From assembly GCA_029239935.1 (NCBI GenBank), contig JARBTY010000006.1, positions 1-51,611 of the forward strand: 51,611 bases of DNA, written 5' to 3'. The position numbers and the translations under genes are program-made. The notes under the pieces were generated by a model. The model was given only the letters and a program-made list of their open reading frames with translations. It searched no databases and had not been told where the DNA came from. The DNA is from Clostridia bacterium. GTDB lineage: Bacteria; Bacillota_A; Clostridia; Lachnospirales; Cellulosilyticaceae. Shown in pieces: positions 9,900 through 17,750 of the stretch; within the stretch, counting starts at the first letter, position 1; the number at the start of each line of letters is the position of its first letter.

Positions 9900-10837
9900 T
9901 TAAAGAGATAATAGATGTAGTCAAGCAATCTAAGCATATCGTGTTGGCAGCTCATGTAAGTCCGGATGGCGATGCAATGGGTTCGCTAGCCGGTATGGCT
10001 AATATATGCAGTTTTTTAGAAATTCCTTATACAGTACTTGTAGAACAAGTACCTAAGGAATATGCTTTTGTCACATCGAACATCTGTATTGCAGATAAGC
10101 TGGAAGAAATCTACGATACTTTTATTTGTTTAGACTGCGGAGATGTATTCAGGCTTGGAAAATACAAGGATTATTTTGAAAGAGCAAAAACTACGATTAA
10201 TATAGATCATCATGAGACGAATAATGGGTTTGCAACGTATAATTATGTTAAAAAAGATGCATCTTCTACATGTGAATTGATATTTGACATCATTGAGGCA
10301 GCGCAAATACCTCTTACACAAAGTATTGCTCAGGCTATTTATACGGGTCTGGTGACGGATACGGGAGGGTTTATGCACTCTTGTACTAAGCCAAGTACGC
10401 ATATTGCTGTATCTAAACTGCTAGCAATACCCTTTGACTTTAGCGCCATTTATTATAAGCTTATCCATCAAAAAACAGAGAAGGCCATAAGCCTTCAGAG
10501 CAGAGCGGTAAACCATATGACTAAACTTTGTGATGGAAAAGTCTTTTTGTCCTATATTACAGAAAATGATTTAGAAACCTATCATGCATCTAGAGAAGAT
10601 GCCTCCAGTATAGTCACTTATATCAAAAATATAATGGGATGTGAAGTAGCGGTATTTATCTATCCAAGCCAAGAACCTGGAGCCTATAAAATAAGCTTAA
10701 GGAGCAATGCGCCTTATAATGTAGCAGAGTTTGCGGCGTTCTTTAATGGTGGCGGGCATATAAGAGCTGCAGGAGCTACTATTGAGGGAAAATTAGAAGA
10801 AGTAATAGAAAAAGTTAAAAAACATCTTACATTTTAA
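9896..10837 (+). CDS. nrnA: DHH/DHHA1 phosphoesterase, NrnA-like oligoribonuclease
   Basis: Members of this group degrade nanoRNAs and pAp, and some hydrolyse c-di-AMP/pApA. The 313-aa protein carries the DHH metal motifs in order: HVSPDGDAMGS near residue 21, CLDCGD near 80, the DHH signature in NIDHHETNNGFA near 102, and TDTGGF near 154. The DHHA1 RNA-binding signature GGGHIRAAGA is near the C-terminus. It has no obvious Shine-Dalgarno and starts in a 4-nt overlap with rbfA. This placement between rbfA and truB is the standard firmicute order. The exact substrate is not deducible from sequence alone. Confidence 0.9.
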   Translation: MIKEIIDVVKQSKHIVLAAHVSPDGDAMGSLAGMANICSFLEIPYTVLVEQVPKEYAFVTSNICIADKLEEIYDTFICLDCGDVFRLGKYKDYFERAKTTINIDHHETNNGFATYNYVKKDASSTCELIFDIIEAAQIPLTQSIAQAIYTGLVTDTGGFMHSCTKPSTHIAVSKLLAIPFDFSAIYYKLIHQKTEKAISLQSRAVNHMTKLCDGKVFLSYITENDLETYHASREDASSIVTYIKNIMGCEVAVFIYPSQEPGAYKISLRSNAPYNVAEFAAFFNGGGHIRAAGATIEGKLEEVIEKVKKHLTF

Positions 10838-10876
10838 CAATGAAAGGCAACAAATGCATTCAAGGAAGGATTCAGC

Positions 10877-11776
10877 ATGTTTAATGGCATTATAAGTATC
10901 TATAAAGAAAAAGGTTATACATCTCATGATGTTGTCGCAAAAGCCAGAAGAATATTATCAGAAAAAAGAATTGGACATACAGGTACATTGGATCCACAGG
11001 CCGAAGGGGTGTTGCCATTGTGTATTGGGCAAGCAACAAAAGTGGTTCAGTACATCACAGACGCGGATAAATGTTATGAGGCAGAGGTGATATTAGGTGC
11101 CTATACGACTACGGAGGATCAAACAGGAGAGATTGTAGAGACATTTGATGTTAAGGTAACAAGGGAAGAAATAGAGCAGGTTGTTGCTTCATTTAAGGGC
11201 ACGTATCATCAAATTCCCCCTATGTACTCGGCTATTAAACTCAATGGAGTTAGATTATATGAACTGGCTAGAAAAGGAATTGTTGTTGAAAGGCCGAAAA
11301 GAGAAGTGAAGATCTATGACTGCAAAATCATAAGCTGGCTTACAGACAAACAGTTTAAAATACAAGTTCACTGTTCAAAAGGCACCTATATCAGGACTCT
11401 TTGTACAGATATAGGACAAAAGTTAGGTTGTGGCGCTTATATGGGTGATTTGCTAAGAACTAAGGCTGGCATGTTTACCTTAGAAAATAGTATTTCATTA
11501 GGTGACTTAGAAGCTGACAAAGAACATATCGTACAATATCTTTATCCTCTAGAAGAAATTTTTTCACAATATCCTAAAGTGCATATTAAAAGTTCAGCAA
11601 GTAAACGACTTTGTAATGGTAACAAACTTACAGCAGATGATTTTTTTGATTTAGAAGCTAAACCTCATCAGGAGTTTGTCAGAGTGTACAATAGTAATGG
11701 GTCGTTTATGGCGCTTTATAGATTTGACAGGCAGGACAATGACTTTAAAGTAGAAAAGATGTTTAATAACCAATAA
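10877..11776 (+). CDS. truB: tRNA pseudouridine(55) synthase TruB
   Basis: TruB makes the universal pseudouridine 55 in the T-loop of tRNAs. The 299-aa protein has the catalytic motif GHTGTLDPQAEGVLP, with the nucleophilic Asp at residue 39, plus YSAIKLNG and KGTYIRTLCTDIG further on. The C-terminal tail is a PUA-like region. The start at 10877 follows AAGGAAGG. It is the last gene of the rimP operon and is followed by the intrinsic terminator at 11781-11815. Confidence 0.96.
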   Translation: MFNGIISIYKEKGYTSHDVVAKARRILSEKRIGHTGTLDPQAEGVLPLCIGQATKVVQYITDADKCYEAEVILGAYTTTEDQTGEIVETFDVKVTREEIEQVVASFKGTYHQIPPMYSAIKLNGVRLYELARKGIVVERPKREVKIYDCKIISWLTDKQFKIQVHCSKGTYIRTLCTDIGQKLGCGAYMGDLLRTKAGMFTLENSISLGDLEADKEHIVQYLYPLEEIFSQYPKVHIKSSASKRLCNGNKLTADDFFDLEAKPHQEFVRVYNSNGSFMALYRFDRQDNDFKVEKMFNNQ

Positions 11777-11780
11777 AATC

Positions 11781-11815
11781 AAGCTCCTTTGATGTGATAA
11801 AATAAGGAGCTTTTT
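11781..11815 (+). terminator. Intrinsic terminator of the rimP-truB operon
   Basis: AAGCTCCTT (11781-11789) and AAGGAGCTT (11804-11812) form a 9-bp stem followed by a T-run, 5 nt after the truB stop. Confidence 0.85.
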
Positions 11816-11849
11816 GTTGGGGATAATTGGTGCAGTTTCTAAAACATTA

Positions 11850-11877
11850 TAGACATACATAGTGTTTAGGGTATAAT
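11850..11877 (+). promoter_or_regulatory. Promoter upstream of ribF
   Basis: TAGACA (11850-11855), a 16-nt spacer and TATAAT (11872-11877). The -10 is perfect and the -35 fair. It lies between the truB terminator and ribF, so ribF has its own transcript. The leader is too short for an FMN riboswitch and none is visible. Confidence 0.6.
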
Positions 11878-11916
11878 ATAAAATGAATAAAGAATAAGTA
11901 TTAAGAGGTGTGTGGG

Positions 11917-12846
11917 ATGCAATATATTTATGGAACAACAAACATAGAACAAACGGAAGAGAGTATAGTTGTTCTAGGGAATTTTGATGGAGTTCATATT
12001 GGTCACCAAAAACTGTTTGATGTTGCAAGGGAGAAGGCAGATCAAAACAAACTACAAACAATTGTTTTTTCTTTTTATCCCCATCCTAGCTGGATTATTG
12101 GAAAGGCGCCAAAGTCACTTTTGATGTCAAGAAAAGATAAACAAGAAGCTATTAACAAGCTTCAGATGGATAAACTGATTGAATATCCGTTTACCAAAGA
12201 ATTTGCAGCGATACCTCCTGAAAGATTCTTTGTAGATATTTTAATGAATCAATTAAAAGCTAAGATCATTATAATAGGCAGCAACTATTATTTTGGAAAA
12301 GGTAAGGAAGGTAATCAAGAATATTTGTATCAATTGGGAAAAAAGTATCATGTTGCAGTACATGTAGTTGATACTGTTAAAATAGATGGAAAGATTGTAT
12401 CTAGCTCAGCTATTAGGGATCTTATTATTCAAGGGAATATTGAAACAGCGAACAAGCTGTTAGGCCGTCCCTATAGTATTGCAGGAGAAGTCATAAAAGG
12501 CAAAATGCTGGGAAGAACGATAGGTTTTCCAACTATTAACATTGAAACCGAAGAAGATAGGATTTATCCGCCTAAAGGAGTCTATGCGACAAAGGTTGAA
12601 GTATATAATAAGACTTATTGGGGAATGACTAACATAGGATACAATCCCACTGTAAACGGAACAAGTAAAATGATTGAAACCCATTTATTTGATTTTAATG
12701 ATGAGCTTTATAGCCAGGTAGTCAAAATTTGTTTTTATAGCTATATCAGACAAGAACAAAAGTTTAATAGTCTGCAATTATTATCTGAACAGATACAAAA
12801 AGATAAAAAGCAAGTCCTAATGTTTTTTGAATCTGAGGGAAAGTAG
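11917..12846 (+). CDS. ribF: Bifunctional riboflavin kinase/FAD synthetase RibF
   Basis: RibF phosphorylates riboflavin to FMN and adenylylates FMN to FAD. The N-terminal FAD synthetase domain carries GNFDGVHIGHQKLF (a nucleotidyltransferase HxGH-type motif) and VSSSAIRDLI; the C-terminal flavokinase domain begins near residue 180 with KGKMLGRTIGFPTINI. The protein is 309 aa. I chose the ATG at 11917 because AGAGG lies 8 nt upstream; a GTG at 11908 in frame would overlap that site. It stands alone between its promoter and that of rpsO. Supply of FMN and FAD fits a flavin- and Fe-S-rich fermenter. Confidence 0.95.
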   Translation: MQYIYGTTNIEQTEESIVVLGNFDGVHIGHQKLFDVAREKADQNKLQTIVFSFYPHPSWIIGKAPKSLLMSRKDKQEAINKLQMDKLIEYPFTKEFAAIPPERFFVDILMNQLKAKIIIIGSNYYFGKGKEGNQEYLYQLGKKYHVAVHVVDTVKIDGKIVSSSAIRDLIIQGNIETANKLLGRPYSIAGEVIKGKMLGRTIGFPTINIETEEDRIYPPKGVYATKVEVYNKTYWGMTNIGYNPTVNGTSKMIETHLFDFNDELYSQVVKICFYSYIRQEQKFNSLQLLSEQIQKDKKQVLMFFESEGK

Positions 12847-12876
12847 TTTACAAAAATACGAAGTATATGCTATACT
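12847..12876 (+). promoter_or_regulatory. Promoter of rpsO
   Basis: TTTACA (12847-12852), an 18-nt spacer and TATACT (12871-12876) preceded by TGC, giving an extended -10. It starts right after the ribF stop and would make a leader of about 85 nt. Confidence 0.65.
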
Positions 12877-12893
12877 ATTAGGTGTTGTATGCC

Positions 12894-12933
12894 GTTACTC
12901 AGACACTGGAGGCTCCGACCGTATCTTAGTAAT
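12894..12933 (+). promoter_or_regulatory. Leader hairpin of rpsO, probable S15 autoregulatory element
   Basis: GTTACTCAGACAC (12894-12906) pairs with GTATCTTAGTAAT (12921-12933) in a 13-bp arm with two internal mismatches and one G-U, closing a 14-nt loop that contains GGAGGCTCC. Ribosomal protein S15 represses its own mRNA through structured leaders in several phyla. The location directly before the rpsO ribosome binding site fits that role. The assignment comes from structure and position, not from a covariance match. Confidence 0.6.
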
Positions 12934-12965
12934 AGGTGTTACTTAAATTAAAGGAGGTCAATAAT

Positions 12966-13229
12966 ATGACAAAAGAACGTAAACAAGAATTAATTGAGAA
13001 ATATGGAAGAGCTGCTCAAGACACAGGTTCTCCAGAAGTACAAATTGCTTTGTTAACTGAAAGAATTAATCACTTAACAGATCACTTACGTATGCACAAA
13101 AAAGATCATCATTCACGCCGTGGGCTATTAATGATGGTAGGTAAAAGAAGAGGTCTTTTAGATTATCTTATCAAAACAGATATTGAAAGATACCGTACAA
13201 TTATTGCAGAACTTGGCATTAGAAAATAA
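12966..13229 (+). CDS. rpsO: 30S ribosomal protein S15
   Basis: Primary 16S rRNA-binding protein of the 30S platform, 87 aa from the ATG at 12966. This start is preceded by AAAGGAGGTC and gives the canonical length; a TTG at 12936 in frame is upstream of that site and lies in the leader. The family hallmarks [31 protein letters not shown] and [11 protein letters not shown] are intact. It is followed by an intrinsic terminator and then pnp, the classic rpsO-pnp pairing. The leader hairpin suggests feedback control by S15. Confidence 0.97.
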   Translation: MTKERKQELIEKYGRAAQDTGSPEVQIALLTERINHLTDHLRMHKKDHHSRRGLLMMVGKRRGLLDYLIKTDIERYRTIIAELGIRK

Positions 13230-13232
13230 TTT

Positions 13233-13259
13233 AAAGGGTGGAGTATTCCGCCCTTTTTT
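13233..13259 (+). terminator. Intrinsic terminator after rpsO
   Basis: AAAGGGTGGA (13233-13242) pairs with TCCGCCCTTT (13247-13256, one G-U) around GTAT, followed by a T-run. It starts 4 nt after the rpsO stop. Partial read-through may feed pnp, since I see no clear pnp promoter. Confidence 0.85.
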
Positions 13260-13278
13260 GCAAGCTAACTAAAGTATA

Positions 13279-13362
13279 GAAGAGAAATTATGTTTTTGTG
13301 CAATGTTATAAGTAGCTTAAAGATAAGATACCTATAAGATTGCGCAACAGAAGTTTCTCTTC
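13279..13362 (+). promoter_or_regulatory. Long-range leader hairpin upstream of pnp
   Basis: GAAGAGAAA (13279-13287) pairs perfectly with TTTCTCTTC (13354-13362). Inside it TTGTGCAAT (13296-13304) pairs with ATTGCGCAA (13339-13347, one G-U), and further short stems fit within. The element ends 36 nt before the pnp start. In Escherichia coli a comparable pnp leader stem is cut by RNase III and used by PNPase for autoregulation; a similar role here is inference. Confidence 0.6.
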
Positions 13363-13398
13363 GTACAATGATAATTTATTGAGAGAGGAATAACAAAT

Positions 13399-15522
13399 AT
13401 GGTAAAAAATTATTCAATGATACTGGCTGGGAGAAAGCTTTCAGTCGAAATCGGTAAAGTGGCTGAGCTGGCAAGTGCGGCGGCTATGGTAAGTTATGGA
13501 GAGACAGTTATTTTAGCTACTGTTGTAGCAAGTGACGAGCCTAGAGAGGGGATAGACTTTTTCCCTTTAAATGTTAACTATGAGGAAAAGTTTTATGCTG
13601 TTGGGAAAATACCTGGAGGATTTATAAAAAGAGAAGGTAGACCCTCAGAAAGATCTATTCTTACATCAAGAGTGATAGACAGGCCTTTAAGACCGCTGTT
13701 TCCAAAAGACTATCGTAATGATGTAGTTCTTACAACAACTGTGTTATCGGTGGATCCTGAGTGCAGTCCTGAAGTTACAGCTATGATTGCATCGTCACTT
13801 GTAATAGATATTTCGGAGATACCTTTTAAAGGACCTGTTGGTTCAGTACAAGTAGGGTATGTAGACGGAGAATTTGTGATTAACCCCAATATGGAGGAGA
13901 GAACAAAATCTAAGCTTGCACTTACAGTTTCTTCAACCAGTGAAAAAGTCATGATGATTGAAGCAGGAGCAGATGAGTTAGAAGATGACATTATGTATGA
14001 AGCAATCATGAAAGGCCACGAAGCGAACCAAGAAGTCGTTGCCTTTATTGAGAGTATCAAAGCGGACTGCGGTAAAGAGAAACGAGAAGATTATGCCAAA
14101 TTTGGTGTGCCAACAGAGATTTATGCTGAGATTACATCAGTAATTGGTGATGCTGAGATGGAAGAGGCAGTATTTACAGATGATAAACAAACCAGAGAAA
14201 AGCAATTAAAGACTTTAAAAAATAAAGTGATTGATAAGCTTACAGAAGAAGGTAAATTAGAACAGCTTACCTATCTAGAAGATGCTTTCTATCTTTTTGA
14301 GAAAAAAACAGTACGCCGAATGATATTAAAAGAATCAAAACGTCCTGATGGCCGTACGTTAGAAGAAATCAGACACTTAGCGGCAGAAGTAGACTTACTG
14401 CCAAGAGCTCATGGAACGGGAATGTTTACAAGGGGACAAACACAGGTACTAACAATCACTACATTAGGCTCTTTATCAGATACACAGGTATTAGATGGAT
14501 TAGACGAGCTTGAAGTATCAAAAAGATATATGCATCACTATAATTTCCCACCTTACTCTGTAGGAGAAGCGAGAGCGCCTAGAGCACCGGGAAGAAGAGA
14601 AATTGGACATGGGGCATTGGCAGAAAGAGCATTGCTTCCAGTACTACCTAGTGAACAAGAATTTCCTTATGCCATCAGACTTGTATCAGAAGTCTTAAGT
14701 TCAAATGGATCAACTTCTCAGGCAAGTATATGTGGTTCTACATTGTCACTTATGGCAGCTGGTGTACCGATTAAAGCGCCAGTAGCAGGCATCTCAGTTG
14801 GACTTGTAACAGGAGACACAGAAGATGAATTTGTTCTTTTAACAGATATTCAGGGACTAGAAGACTTTTTTGGAGATATGGACTTTAAAGTAGGTGGAAC
14901 CCATAAAGGGATAACAGCTATTCAAATGGATATGAAAATACAAGGACTGACACCTGAAATTATCAAAGGTGCCCTGGAACAAACAAAAAAAGCAAGATTT
15001 TATATATTAGATGAAGTCATGTTAAAAGCGATTGATAAACCACGACAGGAATTGTCTCCTTATGCACCAGTTATCACTCAGATTATGATTGATCCAGAAA
15101 AAATCAGTGAAGTGATTGGACCTAAAGGGAAAATGATTAATAGAATCATTGATGAAACAGGTGTCAAGATCGATATAGAGGATGATGGCAGAGTCTTTAT
15201 CTGTGGCAATGATGCAGAAAAAGCAAATAAAGCAATCAGAATGATAGAGGGCATTGCCAAACCAGTGGAAGAAGGTCAAGTTTTCACAGGGAAAGTAGTT
15301 AAACTGATGAATTTTGGGGCATTTGTAGAACTTGTACCAGGTAAAGAAGGTTTAGTGCACATTTCACAGTTCTCCCATGAAAGAGTAGCAAAGGTAGAGG
15401 ATGCTGTAGCCATAGGCGATGAGATAGAAGTTAAAGTTATAGAAATAGATAAGCAAGGCAGAATTAATCTATCCAGAAAAGCACTTCTTGCTAAGCCAGA
15501 AAAAGCAAGTCAAGACGAATAA
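13399..15522 (+). CDS. pnp: Polyribonucleotide nucleotidyltransferase (PNPase)
   Basis: Phosphorolytic 3'-5' exoribonuclease acting in mRNA decay. The 707-aa protein has two RNase PH-like domains (about 1-240 and 310-550) with the signatures GKIPGGFIKREGRP, HGTGMFTRGQTQ and SNGSTSQASICGS, then a KH domain with GPKG near residue 574 and an S1 domain from about 627 (FTGKVVKLMNFGAFVEL). The length is standard. The ATG at 13399 follows GAGAGAGGA. It sits between rpsO and a terminator-like hairpin. The large leader hairpin at 13279-13362 suggests post-transcriptional control. Confidence 0.98.
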   Translation: MVKNYSMILAGRKLSVEIGKVAELASAAAMVSYGETVILATVVASDEPREGIDFFPLNVNYEEKFYAVGKIPGGFIKREGRPSERSILTSRVIDRPLRPLFPKDYRNDVVLTTTVLSVDPECSPEVTAMIASSLVIDISEIPFKGPVGSVQVGYVDGEFVINPNMEERTKSKLALTVSSTSEKVMMIEAGADELEDDIMYEAIMKGHEANQEVVAFIESIKADCGKEKREDYAKFGVPTEIYAEITSVIGDAEMEEAVFTDDKQTREKQLKTLKNKVIDKLTEEGKLEQLTYLEDAFYLFEKKTVRRMILKESKRPDGRTLEEIRHLAAEVDLLPRAHGTGMFTRGQTQVLTITTLGSLSDTQVLDGLDELEVSKRYMHHYNFPPYSVGEARAPRAPGRREIGHGALAERALLPVLPSEQEFPYAIRLVSEVLSSNGSTSQASICGSTLSLMAAGVPIKAPVAGISVGLVTGDTEDEFVLLTDIQGLEDFFGDMDFKVGGTHKGITAIQMDMKIQGLTPEIIKGALEQTKKARFYILDEVMLKAIDKPRQELSPYAPVITQIMIDPEKISEVIGPKGKMINRIIDETGVKIDIEDDGRVFICGNDAEKANKAIRMIEGIAKPVEEGQVFTGKVVKLMNFGAFVELVPGKEGLVHISQFSHERVAKVEDAVAIGDEIEVKVIEIDKQGRINLSRKALLAKPEKASQDE

Positions 15523-15533
15523 GTTAAATACAG

Positions 15534-15562
15534 AGGTATCTATAATATCATTATAGGTACCT
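15534..15562 (+). terminator. Terminator-like hairpin after pnp
   Basis: AGGTATCTATAAT pairs with ATTATAGGTACCT (13 bp, one G-U) around ATC, 11 nt after the pnp stop. The downstream sequence TTATAACTG is only weakly U-rich, so termination may be partial. Confidence 0.55.
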
Positions 15563-15599
15563 TTATAACTGTAGTGTTTTTAGAGGGGATTTTAACTTT

Positions 15600-16277
15600 A
15601 TGTATAGAAAAGTAGAGAACAGCGTATATGCAGGCTTTGCAGCAGGGTGGTTTATTGGATGTCAAGTGCTGATAATAGGGATAGTTAAATTTTTAGTTGG
15701 AGAGCCTGAACTGTTTTTGGAGTATTATAATCAGCATATGTATAAGATTAACCTATGGGTACAGATCGTGTGTATGTTAGGTTTTTTATTAATAGATAGC
15801 AGAGTGATGAAAAGTAACTTTTTATCCGAATACAAAGACTGGCAAAATAAAAAGGTAGTCAAATATATCTTTTATGGGATAGGATTTTGGTTGGTGTCAA
15901 CTGTAGTAAATGGTGTACTGATTGTTTTTTTCTCCGATTACTCTTCCCAAATACAAACATTATTCATGAATGAAGAAAAGGTGGCAAGGTTTATGGTGCT
16001 TGTGGTTTTTGCGCCTTTAGTTGAGGAGTATGTTTTTAGAGGGAAAATTCAGGCACGTCTTAAAACGGCTTTTGGTGCACCGATGGCGATTGTAATACAA
16101 GGGGTTTGTTTTGGTCTTATTCATGCTATAGCCTTGCAAAAGATCTATGCTTCTCTTTTGGGAATAGGTTTTGGTATCGTTAAAGAAAAAGAAAAAAATC
16201 TGCAAAGTAGCACCGTGATGCATATGACGATTAATCTCATAGGATGGACAATAGGTACCTTCATAAACAACTCATGA
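15600..16277 (+). CDS. CPBP family intramembrane metalloprotease-like protein
   Basis: Integral membrane protein of 225 aa with hydrophobic segments near residues 14-34, 55-67, 90-115 and 128-140, and further ones in the C-terminal third. The Abi/CPBP motifs are present: EEYVFR (E142, E143, R147), FGLIHA with H175, and HMTIN with H208 and N212. These are the residues that line the active site in Rce1-type proteases. Bacterial members include possible immunity or processing factors; the substrate here is unknown. The ATG at 15600 follows AGAGGGG. It is 20 nt before the flavin reductase gene, so the two probably share a transcript. Confidence 0.8.
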   Translation: MYRKVENSVYAGFAAGWFIGCQVLIIGIVKFLVGEPELFLEYYNQHMYKINLWVQIVCMLGFLLIDSRVMKSNFLSEYKDWQNKKVVKYIFYGIGFWLVSTVVNGVLIVFFSDYSSQIQTLFMNEEKVARFMVLVVFAPLVEEYVFRGKIQARLKTAFGAPMAIVIQGVCFGLIHAIALQKIYASLLGIGFGIVKEKEKNLQSSTVMHMTINLIGWTIGTFINNS

Positions 16278-16297
16278 TAAAGATGGAGAAATAGACT

Positions 16298-16888
16298 ATG
16301 AAACAAAAATGGAAAGCTGGCAACATGATTTATCCTTTGCCAGCTGTAATGATAAGTTGTGGTGATCAAGAAAAACCTAATATTATAACAGTTGCCTGGA
16401 CAGGAACAATATGTACCAATCCACCGATGACGTATATTTCTCTTAGACCATCTAGGTTTTCTTATGGGCTTATTAAAGAAAGTGGTTATTTTGTTGTCAA
16501 TTTAACAACAAAAAGTCTTGTTAAAGCTACTGATTACTGTGGTGTAAGATCAGGAAAGGATAGGGATAAATTTAAAGAAATGGGGCTGACCCCTGTTTTT
16601 TATGATGAAGTGCCATGTCCAATGATTGAGGAGAGTCCGGTAAGTATAGTATGTAAAGTTAGAGAAATAAAGGAACTAGGTTCTCATCATATGTTTATTG
16701 CAGATGTTTTAAATGTGTATGTAGATGGAACTTATATAGATGAAAAGGGGAAATTTCATCTTAATCAAACAGAGCTTATAGCCTATTCTCACGGAGCCTA
16801 TTTAACTTTAGGCAAGGAGATAGGTACCTTTGGTTATTCGATCAAGAAAAAAACAAAGAAAAAAAGTAAAAGGATCAACAAAAACTAA
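16298..16888 (+). CDS. Flavin reductase-like / flavoredoxin-type FMN-binding protein
   Basis: A 196-aa soluble protein of the flavin reductase-like domain family, related to flavoredoxin and split-barrel FMN proteins. Recognisable stretches are PLPAVMISCG near the start, ITVAWTGTICTNPPM, SYGLIKESGYFVVNL and ATDYCGVRSGKDRDKF. Such proteins bind FMN and move electrons in anaerobes. The C-terminus is a lysine-rich tail (KKKTKKKSKR) not required by the domain. The ATG at 16298 has a GGAGAAA site. Its last codons form part of the bidirectional terminator at 16865-16912. Partner and substrate are unknown. Confidence 0.85.
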   Translation: MKQKWKAGNMIYPLPAVMISCGDQEKPNIITVAWTGTICTNPPMTYISLRPSRFSYGLIKESGYFVVNLTTKSLVKATDYCGVRSGKDRDKFKEMGLTPVFYDEVPCPMIEESPVSIVCKVREIKELGSHHMFIADVLNVYVDGTYIDEKGKFHLNQTELIAYSHGAYLTLGKEIGTFGYSIKKKTKKKSKRINKN

Positions 16889-16912
16889 TTATGTTTTGTT
16901 GATCTTTTTACT
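16865..16912. terminator. Bidirectional intrinsic terminator between convergent genes
   Basis: A 19-bp stem (one G-U pair) with arms at 16865-16883 and 16894-16912 and a 10-nt loop. A-rich sequence on one side and T-rich on the other serve as U-tracts for both directions. It overlaps the end of the flavin reductase gene and abuts the stop of the minus-strand DUF4397 gene. Confidence 0.85.
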
Positions 16913-17542
16913 TTATAATTTCAAATAAGAATTGCCATCTAGAGGAATGACAACTATATGCGGGAACTCTTTCGAACCATTGCCTAGCGTGTAGATGGAA
17001 TAAAATCTGCTAGGTTTTAAACGTATGTTAGGAGCAGAAACTAGAACCTTGCCTGTTTTACTTTCCTTAAGCTGAAGGGTATAAATCCCAGGATTTTTAG
17101 GGGTATAGTTGGTAATTTCGCTATAGCTGACTCTTTTAAACAAAGGCACATCATCGGATAAAAAGACATCTACAGCAGCAGAATTGCCACCTGAATGGCC
17201 AAATCGGATCAGAAAGTTGTTTGAAGGGATGGTTCTTAAAACATCTTCAATTTTATAAATATCTATTCCTGTACCTTCTCTTGATTTTGGAGCGACAGTG
17301 CTCGTATAGATTTTTTGATCTGAGATATTTAAAACTTTGGTGCAAAGGACAATGGGGTTTTTTGTTCTGGACAGATGAACAGTATGCTGTCCAGGGGGCA
17401 ATGCAATATATTCAGTGAAGTCTTCATACAACACATCATTAAAACGCAGCTTATTGTCTATATAGATATCAATGCCATATTTAATAGGCAAAGCATGGAA
17501 AAAACGAATATAAGACAATGATATGGGGTCTGTTTTGGACAT
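16913..17542 (-). CDS. DUF4397 domain-containing protein
   Basis: Minus-strand gene of 209 aa if started at the ATG at 17542, which has TTGGAGGC 7-8 nt upstream; an ATG 36 nt further out has no such site. Two DUF4397-like beta repeats are visible: YIRFFHALP...GIDIYIDNKL...YIALPPGQHTVHL and FLIRFGHSGG...AVDVFLSDDV...PKNPGIYTLQL. There is no signal peptide, membrane helix or catalytic motif. The function of the family is unknown; in spore formers it is often linked to envelope or spore proteins, which I cannot test here. It is the only minus-strand protein gene in the window. Confidence 0.75.
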   Translation of the reverse strand: MSKTDPISLSYIRFFHALPIKYGIDIYIDNKLRFNDVLYEDFTEYIALPPGQHTVHLSRTKNPIVLCTKVLNISDQKIYTSTVAPKSREGTGIDIYKIEDVLRTIPSNNFLIRFGHSGGNSAAVDVFLSDDVPLFKRVSYSEITNYTPKNPGIYTLQLKESKTGKVLVSAPNIRLKPSRFYSIYTLGNGSKEFPHIVVIPLDGNSYLKL

Positions 17543-17676
17543 AGTTAGAGCCTCCAAGTATAGAATAACATAGTACATTATATGTAAATAAATTGTAAAT
17601 GTGTTAAAATATAGCTATGATTAAGATAAAAACAAAAGAGGATCGCAAAACTTTACAGAGATTATAGATAACAATA

Positions 17677-17705
17677 TTGTACTGTAAATGGCTGCGTGAT
17701 AAAAT
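17677..17705 (+). promoter_or_regulatory. Candidate promoter of the AlbA_2-DRTGG-hydrogenase module
   Basis: TTGTAC (17677-17682), 17 nt, TAAAAT (17700-17705), about 45 nt upstream of the TTG start at 17751. It is a moderate match. The remaining intergenic DNA from 17579 is AT-rich and otherwise featureless. Confidence 0.45.
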
Positions 17706-17750
17706 GAATTATGGCGTTTCTTAGATAGGATTAAAGAAAGGAGTTAGTCA

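Noticed and set aside
11777..11916. Possible FMN riboswitch before ribF
   Set aside because: The transcript from the visible promoter has a leader of only about 35 nt, too short for the aptamer, and the conserved helices are not seen.
17593..17610. TTGTAAA-TGTG-TTAAAAT, resembling a degenerate Rex operator upstream of the AlbA_2 gene
   Set aside because: Only 11 of 14 fixed positions fit and the arms are not complementary; AT-rich intergenic DNA yields such matches by chance.
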